Below are positions 12,925-24,565 of a DNA stretch of 64,000 nucleotides, piece by piece; positions within the stretch are counted from its first letter, which is position 1; every line of letters begins with the position of its first letter. Location of the stretch: positions 4,861,840 through 4,925,839 of the forward strand of contig JACTAT010000014.1 in NCBI GenBank assembly GCA_014526335.1, in the 5' to 3' direction. Source of the DNA: Chrysaora quinquecirrha. Lineage: Eukaryota > Cnidaria > Scyphozoa > Semaeostomeae > Pelagiidae. Below the pieces are notes generated by a model that worked only from the letters and a program-made list of their open reading frames with translations, was not told the DNA's origin and did no database searches. Made by a program: the position numbers and the translations under genes.

Positions 12925-15900
12925 ATGCCGAAGAAACCCGGTAAGATGCGAAAGAAAAATCTGCTAAACTTGCTTAACGTATCGTTCTATGTATTATTCG
13001 TTTTAGAAATCAGGTGTTCTAGTTGTTATATTTGATATTTCATGACCAGCTGATAACACAAACTGATAATTGCTCTAAATAAAAAACAACCAAACACCCA
13101 TTTGCTGATCTTAGATGTGATCTTAGATAATTAGCTAGATATCTAATTAGTAATGAAAACTCTGTCTTTTTCGCTCAGCGTTATCAATATACATGAAACT
13201 TACAATTCTCGCTTTCAAGCTTTTAAAACAAAAAGAGTTGTTCAGAGCTCCATATTTTGTTGTTATACCGTGTTTGTGTGGGTTGTCTTCCCATTTGAAT
13301 GTTATGTATCTTTTTCAAAACGGTCTGTCTTCCATACAATCGGATTTTTAGCTTTTATATCTTATTTCCATAAAGATTTGGGCTCAACAAGTTTCATATT
13401 ATGTCAGACCTTCATAGATCGTTTGATCCTTTTTCTTATCAACAAAATTTCCCCGTTTTGCTATTATGGATCAAAATTTTCATTTAATAGGTATCAACCA
13501 CAGTACACAAGTTAGCAGCAAGGTCTTTGATAGCAGGGGCATAGCATTGAGTTTGCATATATTTTTGCATATATATTTATCTAAATAGATATATAGTCAA
13601 GTCAACGTAGATTTGGAATATCCAGGACCAAAGTTGTATAATTCAATTCCAGGGCAAACGCTTTAGAGGAAAAACTTTCTGAAGGGAGAGAAAGAACTGC
13701 ACAGAGCACAGAGGGGAACATAGAGTTTCTCCAAAGGAATTTCTAATTCTAATTCAAGGATCCATTGTAAAATTTGATTAAGTGGCTGCTGACCATAGAA
13801 ACTCTTAACAAGTTTTTATTGTTATCAGCAAATTAGAGTGAAAAAACAGTTGTTTCAGCAGAATACCTTTTCTCGCCTGCAATAATCGAATTTCCAGAGG
13901 TTCTTTAGAAGAAAAAGGCTTCCGTTATGAAAACGAGGCAGAATTAAAAGTCCTGCGCGCAAGCGCAAAACAATTTTCGGGCCTTCTTTCCCAGATGATC
14001 ATTTCAAGAATATATGATCCGGCTGATCACTGATGTTCCCTTCTAACATCTAAGCAATCTTTGCAAGCCGATTTTCCGTAAGTTGACTTGAATGCCCCAA
14101 TTTTCTGTGCTTAGCTAAGGTTTGAACCTAGGAGTGTTCTGAACAGATAAGAAGTAGAGAAATGCAAGAAGGCCAGAGAGAGGGTAGTCTACCTTTTTAA
14201 GGCCTAGGTACCTTGTTATGACCTTATAGGTATCTACAGGGTTAGTTTAGGGATAAGTGGGGTTGTTGAAGGGTCGTACAGCGTGCATTTTAGGGTAAAG
14301 AATAGAAAGCCAAAGTAAAAAAGTAGTATATTAGTAGGGGTTCAGTTTTTGTGTGTTTGGGTTAGGGGTACCTGGGTAGGTATGGGGTAGACTCACGACA
14401 CAAGTCTCTAGTTTACGCTCCCCTAATTTCGATTTGTCACTCCAACAGAGCGATTCTAGAGAACAGCAACAACAACACCGAGCGAAGTAGTGGGACTTAT
14501 GTAGTGAGTCTAGGTATGAGGTAGGGCAAGACCAGATTGGAATTTGTGTGCACCACACACTGAAAGCTATTTTTCTTGAAGTAATTGTCTCTATTGTATT
14601 CACCAAATTCATTGTTTTCTATTGTTTTCACACTCAGCAAAGTTTACACACTGTGTGCCAGGCCAGATCATAAAAATTCCATTGTCCCTGTCATACTGGA
14701 TGAAAACTTTGTTGTGCCCACCAAAGTTTTGGCTAAAACAATAGAAAACAATCTATTGTTTGAAAAACAATGGCCTTCGATGAGAGCCTGTCATATTTCA
14801 ATATGTCTTTTTTCAGTTCATAAACGTTTTGAAATAGTGGCAAACTTTGCAGCTAAGTCTGATGCTTTCAACTACTTATTTAAGTTGGACTAATGTGTCT
14901 TCCTTTTTTAGCTGCTCCAAAGTTTGAAGAAAAGTTAGAAAATGCAGAGGTCATTGAAGGGAAAACTGCACGAATTGATTGTGTTGTAACTGGAGAACCA
15001 GAGCCAGACATTGATTGGACATTTGAAGGCAAGCCGATCAAGGAAAGCTCACGGTAAATATCTATGCCATTATGCAAAGTGAATGTTGGTTAAAAACCTG
15101 CAGCCACATGCATAGTGCCATAAAGGGATGTCAATGCATACCAAAAAATGCAAGATGCAACTTATTCTGAAGCTGGGAAGCGTTGAAAAAATTACAAAAT
15201 CTGTAAGCTGCACTCAGAATAGGGGTTGAGGTGGAATTGGCGTGCGCCAGACGCCACATATTTGCGCCAATTTCTATTGTTCTATTGTTATCTCTATTGT
15301 TTTATTGGCTTCTGTCCGCCACAGATCTGTGGCGTCAAGGGCCTAGATTCCAGTGTGGGAAGCCTTGAAGCTACAAATCTATAGGCCCCCTATTTCAAGT
15401 TTTGATCCCCAAATCTAGAATATTGGCTTAGTGTTTGACCTTGCAGGCTAAATTTCTAGTGTGGAGTTTGAAATTTTGTTGGTTTTGTAATATCATCGAT
15501 CTTTCACAAAAACGATAGCCTAGACTAATTATTTTGAGTCTTGGTATGGTATAATAGAACACTATATAAGAACAGTACTGTGCCTGTAAATCCATCATGA
15601 AGCCCATCTCTAATATATTTTTCTTTTCTTAGCATCAAGTTCTATTATGAAAAAGATGATGTTGTTGGAATTGAAATCAAGAAGGTCACAGTAGATGATG
15701 AAGGTTTTTATGAATGCATAGCAACAAACAAAAGTGGAAAGGCAACATCCAAATGTGAACTACTTGTCAATGGTATGTTCTCTGGTATTCTGTAAACACC
15801 AAATGATATCTGATTAGTCAGACTGTCCATACCCCTCTTAGTTGAACTGTCAAGGAAAAGCCCCTCCCCCTTTGTTGGACTGTCATATCCCTCTTTGTCA

Positions 15901-18900
15901 GACTGCCATACCCCTTTTAGTTAGACTGTCATACCTCTCTTGGTCAGACTGTGCTACCCCTTTTGTGGGACTGTCATACCCCTCTTAGTCCGATGGTCAT
16001 ACCCCTCTTAGCTGGACTGTCATATCATTCTTAGCTGGACTGTCATACCCCTCTTAGTAGGATCCTTTTTGGGCTTGATTCACTTTCCTAGCCTTGTGCA
16101 AGAGAAATCAATCGAGAGAAAGAAAGAGAGTAACATTTTGTTGTGCAGCAAGGGAAATGCAAGTGCAAGCAGGCAGTGGATATCCAACATTAACAGACTT
16201 CATTTGCTCTGATAAATAGGTTAGATTTGATCTCTTGCACCCAAAATTTTGATTCGTAATTGCCATGATTTTAGCTCCTGGTAAGATTGTTGAAGCACCA
16301 GAATCATGCAACTTAAAGCCTGGTGCCACTGCAACTTTTAAATGCAAGTATGATGGCAACCCAAGACCAGATGCAAAATGGTTCAAAGGAAAGAAGCAGA
16401 TCAAAGATGCTGACAGATACATTTTGACAAACAAAAACCAGGTTGCAACATTGGAGATTGATGATGTCAATGATGAGGATGATGGTGAATACAAAGTTGT
16501 GGTAAGCAATGAATACGGAGATGCCGAACATAGCTTCAATTTGTCTGTTGGAAGTGCTTCTGCTGCCAAGAAAGAGGAACCAGCTGCCAAGAGTAAGTCA
16601 AATGAAATATGTTTCTTCTAAGGATCTGGCTTCTTAAAAGATTTTTTATTAACAAATTTGTGCATATTGTTTTAAGATGTTCAAACTTTGAAATTCCTAA
16701 CAATTTCTAGATAAATTGCAAGAAACAGCGGAAACAATTTTAATTTTTTTTTCTGACACTTGTTTTCTCACAAAAACTCCCCCTCTCAAGAAGTTTATCT
16801 CCATTCACCTCTGAGCCCTCTGAGAACTTTGTTGAGTCCTCTCCCTCTCTAAGAAGAGCCCCCAAAAAGTCCAATTTAAGATTTACCCCCTGGGAGCTTA
16901 ATACGGCATTAACATCATGCATATAAACAGTTTTTAAATGTTTCTTCCATTTCTAGCAAAATTCCAAGAGAAGAATGCTGATCGAGTTTACAAGCCTCCA
17001 ACGAGAAAGCCTAAGAAGAAGAAGTACCCCATTGAGAGACCTGGCATCAAAAATGAAAACCCTGAAGATTATTATGAATTTGGAGAGGAGATTGGCAGGT
17101 ATAGGAATTCATGAGCAATTACCATTGATAATTGCAAATATATCTTTAGATAGTTGTTAAGTGTATAAAAGATGCCTGCCTGCCTCAACTTTGCAGTGAT
17201 GATTTCAGTTGTGGTCAGCCCCTATGAGCATCTACTTGACAAGACCCAAACGAGAAAAATGTCGTTTGTGGGACATAACATACGCTAGGCAAATTTTAGC
17301 TCCGAGGTACTTATGAGTACTGTCTTGGGTAAAAGGAATAGCGGAAGGTCTACGACGGTACGATCTTGGATTGGCAGCGGCAGATTAAGAACATATTTTA
17401 AGGGCCAGCTCCGTCTCCCATTGGAGGTGCCACATTTTGTTGTGAAGTGCTCAAACGTTCGCTAATATTTCAAGGCTACAATTTATAATGAAGTTAATAT
17501 TTTGTTTATCTTAAAGAAGTTTCCTTTGCATTTTTCTAATTTTGTGCACATTCCGAAAGCATCCAATAATGATGAATTCGAACCTGTATAGTAGAGTGTA
17601 TGGTAGAGAAATAACATTTTTTAGAAGCTTCTTATGAAAAGGACTTTCTCTTTTCAAGGGAAAGTTTTCAGTTGTGAAGAAATGCACACATAAAGATACT
17701 CTAGAAGAATACGCAGCAAAATAATTAAATTTGATGATGAAACTGTCAAGTTTGCTGTTCGTGAATATGATTTGATGGTCAGTGGAAAACTGTCGCATAA
17801 AGGATGCGTTCAACTGCATGAGGCATACCTTGTTCGAAAATATCTTATTTTGATCTTAGATCTGTAAGTATTGGAGCCTTTATACCTTATTCTTTGTTGG
17901 TTTATCATATTTGAGCTCATATGAGGGGACAACGCACAAAAAACTTTGAATATAAGAGCATTGCTCGTATAATCGATACTCTTTTTCGACTAAGTTTCTT
18001 CCAGAAATGTTTCGTCTTTTTAAGTCCCAATTTTTCCAATTTGCATCATAGCTTGACTAATGCCATGTAGCATACTGCTGTCTCTTGCATACAGTGGATC
18101 TTGCCTCATAAGTGTGATGCCAGTGTGGGCTTTACTGATTATTTAGGTAATTGTGGTTGTGGAAGAAAAGGCAGTTAAGGTTGACTAATATAGAATGAAA
18201 AAATAGACGATAAAAGATAGCATGCTCACACATTTAATTCGTTGATATAAAGTACATAAGATCCACGTGGAAAGAAATTACAACAGGGACGTGGCGAAGG
18301 CTTTCGGATTGGGGGTGTCAGGCATATATGACCAACTTTTTCTGAACCTTGACCAACTTCATTTTACGATAAATTTAAGGATATTAAACAAATGTAGCCA
18401 AAGCAAAGATACTTATATATAGCAGATGCATTTTTGTTGTAATCAATTTAATTATTGCTTCGTTATTATAAACATACTAATGTTTAAGTGTTAGTCAATG
18501 CTGATCCTCCTGCTTTTCATAGATTCCCATCTATCCACAATAATTTTAACATTTATTTTATCAAGTATTTCCCTTTCGCAATAGATGAGCATAAGATCAT
18601 CTAAGCGGTTTTGGCTCATTTCGCTCCTCAGATAGTTTTTAAGAAGCTTGAGCCGGCTAAAGGAGCGTTCGTTCGCTCTTGCAAACAGATGGTGGTACAG
18701 TGAGCAGCAATCTGTACATCTTTAGTATACGTTTAGTATACGTTTGACCAACTATTCACGATCTACCAACTTTGGGGGTGTCACCACCCCGCCACCCCCC
18801 CCTCCTAAGTCGCCACGTCCCTGTTGCTGGATTTTAACAGTGCTCGTGGAATTGCCAATAAGTTTGCCGGAGAGGTCGTTGATGTCATTGGTGATACTGA

Positions 18901-21900
18901 ATTCTGTGGTAGGCCATATTTCATATTTCATTGAACTCAAGGCTTGATTATATCAGATTGTTTGAACCCTGTAATGGTGTCAGCCTATGGCTTACTGATT
19001 GTAGAAGGGTGTCAATCTGTATTTCCCCCGAATAAGCGTCCTCCCTCGAATAAGCCCCCCCCTTTAGATTGAGCTGCCCACCAGTGCGGTTCCAGAACCT
19101 CTTTTGATTACATTCCCCCCACTCTTTCGAAAACAGCTTCTAGCAACTACAACAACACAATTGCTGATTCCTCAGAGTAGTTAGAGTGGGATAGTGGGGT
19201 GTGGGGGAGCGTATACTACGACTAATGTAATAAGTCTATCCTTTGATAGTGTATGTGCAAGTTTCTGATGGGAGGCATCAAGAGACGCTTTCTGCAAGTT
19301 TCTGCAAAACCTTATTTTCGTTAGAACATTGGTTCATTCATAAATATTCAAATAAATGCTCCTCTTAGAGCCGGACTTATGAAATTTCTCTTATAAATAA
19401 AAGAGTGTACACCATTTTCTTACGAGATGAAATTAGTAAACACCCTGTACTCTGACTGTATTCGTTCTTGCTTACCCATAAGGTCAATTGGGAATTTTTT
19501 GAGCTACAGTTATGAGAGATTTTTAAACTGAAATCATCCATATAGACTTATTACGAGTCTGATGTTCCGCTTATGCAACTAACAACCATAGCAACTCGCT
19601 ACACTGACAACGACAACAATTTAAGGTGGTAGCTGCGATAACTGGGACTCTTGTAATAAGTCTAGCATTCGTATAAGATTCTGATATTCTGTTTCAGCCC
19701 CAGAGATGTTGAACTTCGATCCTGTGCTCCCTAAATCTGACATGTGGAGTGTTGCTGTCATCATGTATATCTTGTAAGTTTTCGGTGCAATTGCATTCAT
19801 TTCTCTTCGTGCGTCCTTTGAAGTCTCAGAAAGTATGTATTAAATTAACGAACGTTTGAGTTAATTCAACTGTGATTCAAATATACAAATGTATACAAAT
19901 ATGTATGGTACTACTGGAGAAGGCTTAGCCTAGCCGAAACACAAAGCTAAACGGGAGAGCGTTGGGCTGTATGACTTGAAGAGCTACTCAACGATTTCAT
20001 TGGGCTCTTTTTAGCTCAATTGAATTGTTCTTGGTTCCCTGATCATGCAGCCCAGAATTCGAATCCTTTCAATTGTGGTATGCCTGTTTTGAAAAATGTT
20101 TGCCATTCATGAATAATACATAAAAATATTATGGTACTGAAGAAGGTTCAAAGTAGGCAATACCCAAAGCAAAACGAGAGGAGAGCCCTTGGCTATATGA
20201 CTTAGAGAGTTACTCGACGATTTCATTGAGCTCTATAGCTCATGAAAACGTCGTTGACTCTCTGGTCATGTAGTCCAGGGTTCGAATCCCTTCAATTGTG
20301 GTATGCCACTTGTGAAAATGAATTTACTAGCTATTTTTATAAAATAGTTTATACAAGTCAAAAAAGCTAATGGTTAAAACATTGAATTAATAATGCTTCT
20401 AGGCTCAGTGGAATTTCTCCATTCTACAATGAAGATGAAGATATTGTTATTGAAAGTGTGCAGAAAGTCAGATGGAGTTTTGATGAACGTGCTTTTGACA
20501 ATGTGACAATCGAAGCTAAAGAATTCATCAAGAAATGCTTGGTTCGAGCCCCGGAGTAAGTAGCTGTGGAAAATTTTATTTTTAAGAATACCTTAATTTT
20601 TGTTTAGCCTCAATAGACTATTGCAAAGAGGTCTGGTTACGCACGAGATTTTTCTGGCAAATGGTTGACATTTCTTATAGCTAATTGAATCCTCTCTGCG
20701 TGCAACGACTGGAATAACGGTCGTTTCAGGAGAATAAGGGCAGCAAATGTTACTTCAAATTCGCGTTTAATTCGAATAAAAGTGACAGAAAGGCTTCAAA
20801 TCCCACCATATCTGCTCAAGGAGGCATTTAATGAAGTATTTTCCTGTCTCTGAGTTGCTTGCATCTCGTTTCTTGAGTTTTTCTGCAGATATTTTCAACA
20901 ATTATTGTTGCAGATTCCTGTTCTCTCTTTTCCTCCGTTTTCGTGAATTTGAAGCAAAATTTGCTGCAGTACCTCTCCCAAAACGATTGCAATTCCAGTC
21001 GTTGCATGCGGAGAGGATTCCCTTGCCGGAGATGTCTACCATTTTCTAGAAAATGTACTGCCGACCCAGGCCTCTTTGAAAAGTTCTATAGCGATATAGC
21101 GATAGCTTGTAACGTTTTTTCTTGAATTTTCTATAATTTGTTTTCAACACAACTTGACGCATTCATCTTTCTTTAGGATGAGAATGAGTTCTGCAGAGGC
21201 TTTGAAACACCCATGGTTGGCGGTATGTATTGAATAAAATTTCAATCTTTTTTTACAAAAAGAATTGGAAGCAGGCTCATGTGCATGCGCCCCCTGCTTG
21301 AGGGTGCGCCCCTAGTGGGGTGCACAATAAATAAGTTTAGTGTGATAACGGGATCGACCATTTTTTTACGGGCTGAATGCGGGATACAGAACTCTTTTTA
21401 GCTGGATGCCGGATCGGCAGTGGGCGCTGGGATAGGGATTGAAAAATAATTAAGCGACGGGATACAGGATTTGTCATAAAAGAGCTACGGGATAGAGGGA
21501 TGGATGTATCCTATTATGCACCCTCTTTATCACAGGTAGAACAAGTGATAAAACCAACCACATCAATATATACATGGTTTGCTTTATTGACTAAATTTTG
21601 CAATATATGTGGGGCTTTTGGTTAAGGGATCTATGTATGGAAAGTATCAAACTCTACATATGGGGTTTTTTCGAAAGGGGCTATAAAGGGCCGTGTATAC
21701 GGTATGTAAAGACTTTTCTAAGATTCTCGGCTTTTTCAACAGACGGCTTTTACTAGAGCAAGAAAGAGCAAGAGCATCAATCCCACGGAGATGAAGAACA
21801 CAGATAAGCGTCTCTATTCTGAAGTATGAAAACCTCGATTTCTTCCTATCACATCAATCTATCCTTATGTCTGCCATTCCTGAAAAATAGATATGCACCT

Positions 21901-22454
21901 ATATGTGTGGTGCTGAAGAAGGCTGAAAATGATCGAAGGCCTTGGACCGTATGATTCAGAGAGTTACTCGGCGATTTTATGGAGCTCTATAGCTCAGTGG
22001 AAATATCGTAGGCTCTCTGGTCATGCAGTCCATTTATCTTATATTTTATGCATATATCTTTATATTCATAGATATTAGCCTGACGATTCCGCTTGAACGG
22101 ATGAAACCAGTAGCATAATAAAGTTGTAGTCTCTTGTAGTTCTGAGTCATTTCTGTGTTTTACTCTTAATATTCGTATTTATATTTATATATGTACATAT
22201 AACTTTTTATTCCTATATCTTTATCAACTAATTTCTTGTATGAATTTTCACGTTACGCACTTTTGAACTAAGATTTCTTGGGTGGATAAGATACCCTGGG
22301 ATTAGTGTCTGGGATAAGAATTAATTTCGATTGTTTCTGGTTTTTTTAGGAAGAGGAAGAGTACGTTTATGCATCACTTGTCCTCCGCACATTTGACGAG
22401 GAAGAATACGAATCTCCGGAAGAATCAGATGACGAAGAAGATGAAGAAGAGTGA
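12925..22454 (+). CDS. Ig-Ig-kinase protein of the MLCK/titin family with acidic tail; possibly disrupted
   Basis: Exons: 12925-12940 (MPKKP start, chosen because its phase-1 end fits the next exon), 14912-15053, 15633-15772, 16275-16592, 16957-17098, 17659-17863, 18841-18908, 19698-19773, 20403-20555, 21177-21222, 21743-21823, 22350-22454. Two I-set Ig domains come first (residues about 7-98 and 100-200; DEGFYECIA and DDGEYKVVV are the F-strand motifs), then a Lys/Pro linker and a kinase: GRGKFSVVKK loop, EYAAK, FCAPEM, KSDMWSVAVIMYILLSG, HPWLA. The C-terminus is Glu/Asp-rich with no calmodulin helix. The exon for GGELF through HRDLKPEN is not found between 17864 and 18840, where an hAT element lies. 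Exon 17659-17863 needs one extra G (17658-17660) and one extra A (17718-17721) to stay in frame. It may be a pseudokinase, a damaged allele or an assembly-error case. Confidence 0.72.
13153..14330. other. Intron 1 of the Ig-kinase gene, no feature
   Basis: Part of the intron between the MPKKP exon and the first Ig exon. The 120-residue ORF at 13153-13515 is Phe/Ser-rich without motifs and is not supported as coding. Confidence 0.5.
14388..14513. mobile_element. hAT-like MITE, TAGACT family
   Basis: The left end TAGACTCACGACACAAGTC pairs with the right end GACTTATGTAGTGAGTCTA. It is flanked by near-identical octamers, GTATGGGG and GTATGAGG. No ORF. Same family as the copies at 19543, 40922, 42111, 43745 and 49166. 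It lies in intron 1 of the Ig-kinase gene. Confidence 0.7.
15818..16060. repeat. Intronic minisatellite, about 22-30 bp unit
   Basis: Repeated, diverged copies of a unit resembling CTTAGTCGGACTGTCATACC occur across this intron between the first and second Ig-domain exons. Units differ by substitutions and small indels. Confidence 0.8.
18284..18823 (-). mobile_element. hAT transposon remnant within the kinase locus
   Basis: Perfect 14-bp terminal inverted repeats: CAGGGACGTGGCGA at the left and TCGCCACGTCCCTG at the right (17 bp if CAA/TTG is counted). On the minus strand near 18530-18700 a decayed reading frame gives NERSFSRLKLLKNYLRSEMS, then NRLDDLML, the typical C-terminal dimerisation region of hAT transposases. 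The rest of the transposase is missing, so it is a deletion derivative. No 8-bp target duplication is visible. It sits exactly where the catalytic-loop region of the Ig-kinase gene is expected. Confidence 0.82.
19105..19242. mobile_element. Probable TAGACT-family MITE, degenerate
   Basis: The right end GACTAATGTAATAAGTCTA matches the family. The left end near 19109 (GATTACATTCCCCCCACTC) is weak. The internal CTTTCGAAAACAGCTTCTAG is shared with the copies near 40650 and 49360. It lies in an intron of the Ig-kinase gene. Confidence 0.5.
19543..19665. mobile_element. hAT-like MITE, TAGACT family
   Basis: Ends TAGACTTATTACGAGTC and GACTCTTGTAATAAGTCTA, flanked by similar octamers CATCCATA and CATTCGTA. 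It ends 33 bp before the APE-motif exon of the Ig-kinase gene. Confidence 0.7.
19904..20105 (+). repeat. tRNA-derived SINE, family 1
   Basis: Shares a head (TATGGTACT, then GAGAAGGCT), a diverged A-box region (TTTAGCTCAATTG), a degenerate B box (AATTCGAATCC) and the tail TTCAATTGTGGTATGCC with the next copy. Intronic in the Ig-kinase gene. Confidence 0.65.
20130..20325 (+). repeat. tRNA-derived SINE, family 1
   Basis: Well-preserved copy: A-box-like TATAGCTCATGAAAACG, and a B box GGGTTCGAATCCC at 20278-20290, followed by TTCAATTGTGGTATGCC. The two boxes are spaced as in tRNA genes, but no cloverleaf is intact, so it is a SINE rather than a tRNA gene. Intronic. Confidence 0.72.
21870..22040 (+). 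repeat. tRNA-derived SINE, family 1, truncated
   Basis: Contains a perfect A box, TAGCTCAGTGG at 21990-22000, and the shared stretch CTCTCTGGTCATGCAGTCC, then breaks off before the B box. Intronic in the Ig-kinase gene. Confidence 0.65.
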
Positions 22455-23149
22455 AAATCTGAAATCACTAAAAGGTAGCCGCCTTTTTTATTTTTATTAG
22501 TTCATCGCCCTGAAATGCTCACTCAGATGCCAGAATGTTTCAGAATATTAGGCTTTAACCAAAAGAGTCAAACATTGTTTGTCAAGCATTTAGAATTTCC
22601 TTGTCAAACATAATTTTTAACCGATAGGCTGCAAAAATTGCCCATGCAACATTTTTCGCTTGGTTAAGGCATAGAATGTTTTTGAAGTTTCTCGAAAACA
22701 GTATGGAGGAATCGAACTTTGGCCAGTTTGTTTTAAAAATATACCGTCCCATTAACTACAGACTTATCACAATTGTGATGTTAGTCTTTCATTTCACTTT
22801 TTAGATTTCAAGAATGATGTGTACTATAATATTGAAAATTTCTCGGACTTTAGAACAATTTTATTCCCTAATTTTTTCTTGTTATGCAGTAGATTTTAGA
22901 CCATAATTTATAAACTTTGCTTTGCTTTAAAATGTCCATAATAAGCAACCATGTTATTAGCAATTTTCTGAGGCCTAAAAAATTGTTGACAGTAATTTTT
23001 AAAAAAAATGTTTGGCTTTTGTTTTAACTGTTGGCAAGTTTGCTTTGTTCGTAAGTCTGAGGTAAGAAATCGCGTCGCTGATGTTTTTGAGACGTGACAA
23101 AGAACATCAAACATGCCTACAAGAGGATTCAGGATGCAACTGCAACAAG
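22455..23149. other. 3' flank of the Ig-kinase gene
   Basis: No gene. A fragment near 22570-22690 (CAAACATTGTTTGTCAAGC and related words) resembles the GGCC..AAACG MITE family found at 49604 and 51748. Confidence 0.5.
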
Positions 23150-24240
23150 GACTGGTTGGATTCCAGTTGTTATATGTCACAAGATAGCCAAGGCCTAAGA
23201 TGACAATCCAAGACCTTTGCTGTGACTGAGAGAGAATGTGCCTCTGCGGATAAAAGAGAGACCAGCTAGCTACAGCCTGTTGCACAGTTGCAGACCATTG
23301 CTCTGTTCTGCCTTGCTCTTAAATAACGCTTGGCTTAAGATGCCGGGCTGGTATCAGTCGCCGTCACCCACAAGATAGCCAAGGCCTAAGTTGACAATCC
23401 AATACCCTTGCAGTGACTGAGAGAATGTGTTCCTGAGATAGAAGAGAGCCAAGCTAGCTACAGCCTGCTACACAGCTGCAAGCCATTGCTTGGACCTGCC
23501 TTGAATATCGATTCGCTTAGTCCTTTAGGTACCGGGTGAATATCTGTCGCCATCGCCCATAATATAAGGAAAGCCTATGCTGAAGACCTAAGACCCTTGA
23601 AGCGACTCAGAGAGTAAGTGATTCTGTTGATAGAAGAGAGACCAGCTAGCTACAGTCTGCTGTACAGATGTAAGCCATTACTCTGATTTGCTTTGAATAG
23701 TGCTTGGCTTAAGATACCGGATTGATACCCGTCGCTCACAAAATTGCCATGACCTGAACATACGATCCAACTCTGTTTCAGTCACAGAGATTGTTGGTGG
23801 TTCTGCGGATGGAAGAGAGACGAACAAGCCATCTTGCCCTTGTATAATTCTTAGCTTAACGTAACAGGTGAATACCATTCGCTATCTACTACAAGATTGC
23901 TTTGGCCTAAGCATACGATCCAAGCCCGTTGCAGTGACAGAGACTGTTGGGGCTACTGCGGATAGAAGAGAAAAGCTAACTACAACCTGCTGCACAGCTG
24001 CAGGTCATTTTTCTGACCTGCCTTGAATAACGCATGGCCTAATATACCGGGCTGAAAGTCTCCGTCTCTCACAAGATTACCAAGGCCTAAGCTTACGACC
24101 CAAGTCCCTTGCAGTGACTGAAAGCGTTGGTGCTTCTGCATATGGAAGAGAGACAAAATTGCCACAGCCTGCCGACAAGCTGCAACCCATTACTCTGGTG
24201 ACAATCTGCCTTGCCCTTGAATAATGCTTGGCCTAATGTG
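23150..24240. repeat. Tandem satellite, about 150-190 bp unit, about six copies
   Basis: Diverged copies start near 23177, 23369, 23558, 23736, 23888 and 24069. Each has a CACAAGAT(A/T)GCC AAGGCCTAAG start, TTGCAGTGACTGAGAGA, CTGCGGATAGAAGAGAG, AGCTAGCTACAGCCTGCT and a CTTGGCTTAAGATACCGGG end. Spacing varies because of internal deletions. It lies between two genes. Confidence 0.85.
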
Positions 24241-24368
24241 CAAAAACTGGCCTGGTCTGGTCTAAAACGGAGGAAAAAATTTCAGTTTCAAGCTTCATGA
24301 AGCCACTTGAGCCTGACGAACTGGATTCGAAACATTCGAAAGGATACAGAAAGAGAGTAGATACAGAC

Positions 24369-24374
24369 TTTATT
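24369..24374 (-). terminator. Candidate polyadenylation signal (AATAAA)
   Basis: TTTATT on the + strand, that is AATAAA on the minus strand, about 190 bp downstream of the stop of the intronless gene at 24566-25135. Confidence 0.4.
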
Positions 24375-24565
24375 TTCATTCATAAATGGTTGAATTACAT
24401 TTTGGTATTCTGCTAATCAGACAGCCTAGGTTTTATCACGTGGTCAGGAATACTGCACATTGATTGGCTATTAAAAGGTGTGTCGAAATTGATAGAGAAA
24501 TTCAGCCTCGCCCCGACTAGTTTCTAAAGATATGCGAATTTGGTGCTAAAATCACACAGATCCGA

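Noticed and set aside
12678..12944. ORF starting MASKVCQVPKRRK upstream of the Ig-kinase gene
   Set aside because: No domain; the following ATG at 12925 with a GTAAGA donor fits the phase of the first Ig exon much better. This stretch is probably 5' UTR or promoter.
13153..13515. 120-codon ORF in intron 1 of the Ig-kinase gene
   Set aside because: AT-rich, Phe/Ser-biased translation, no motif, no splice support.
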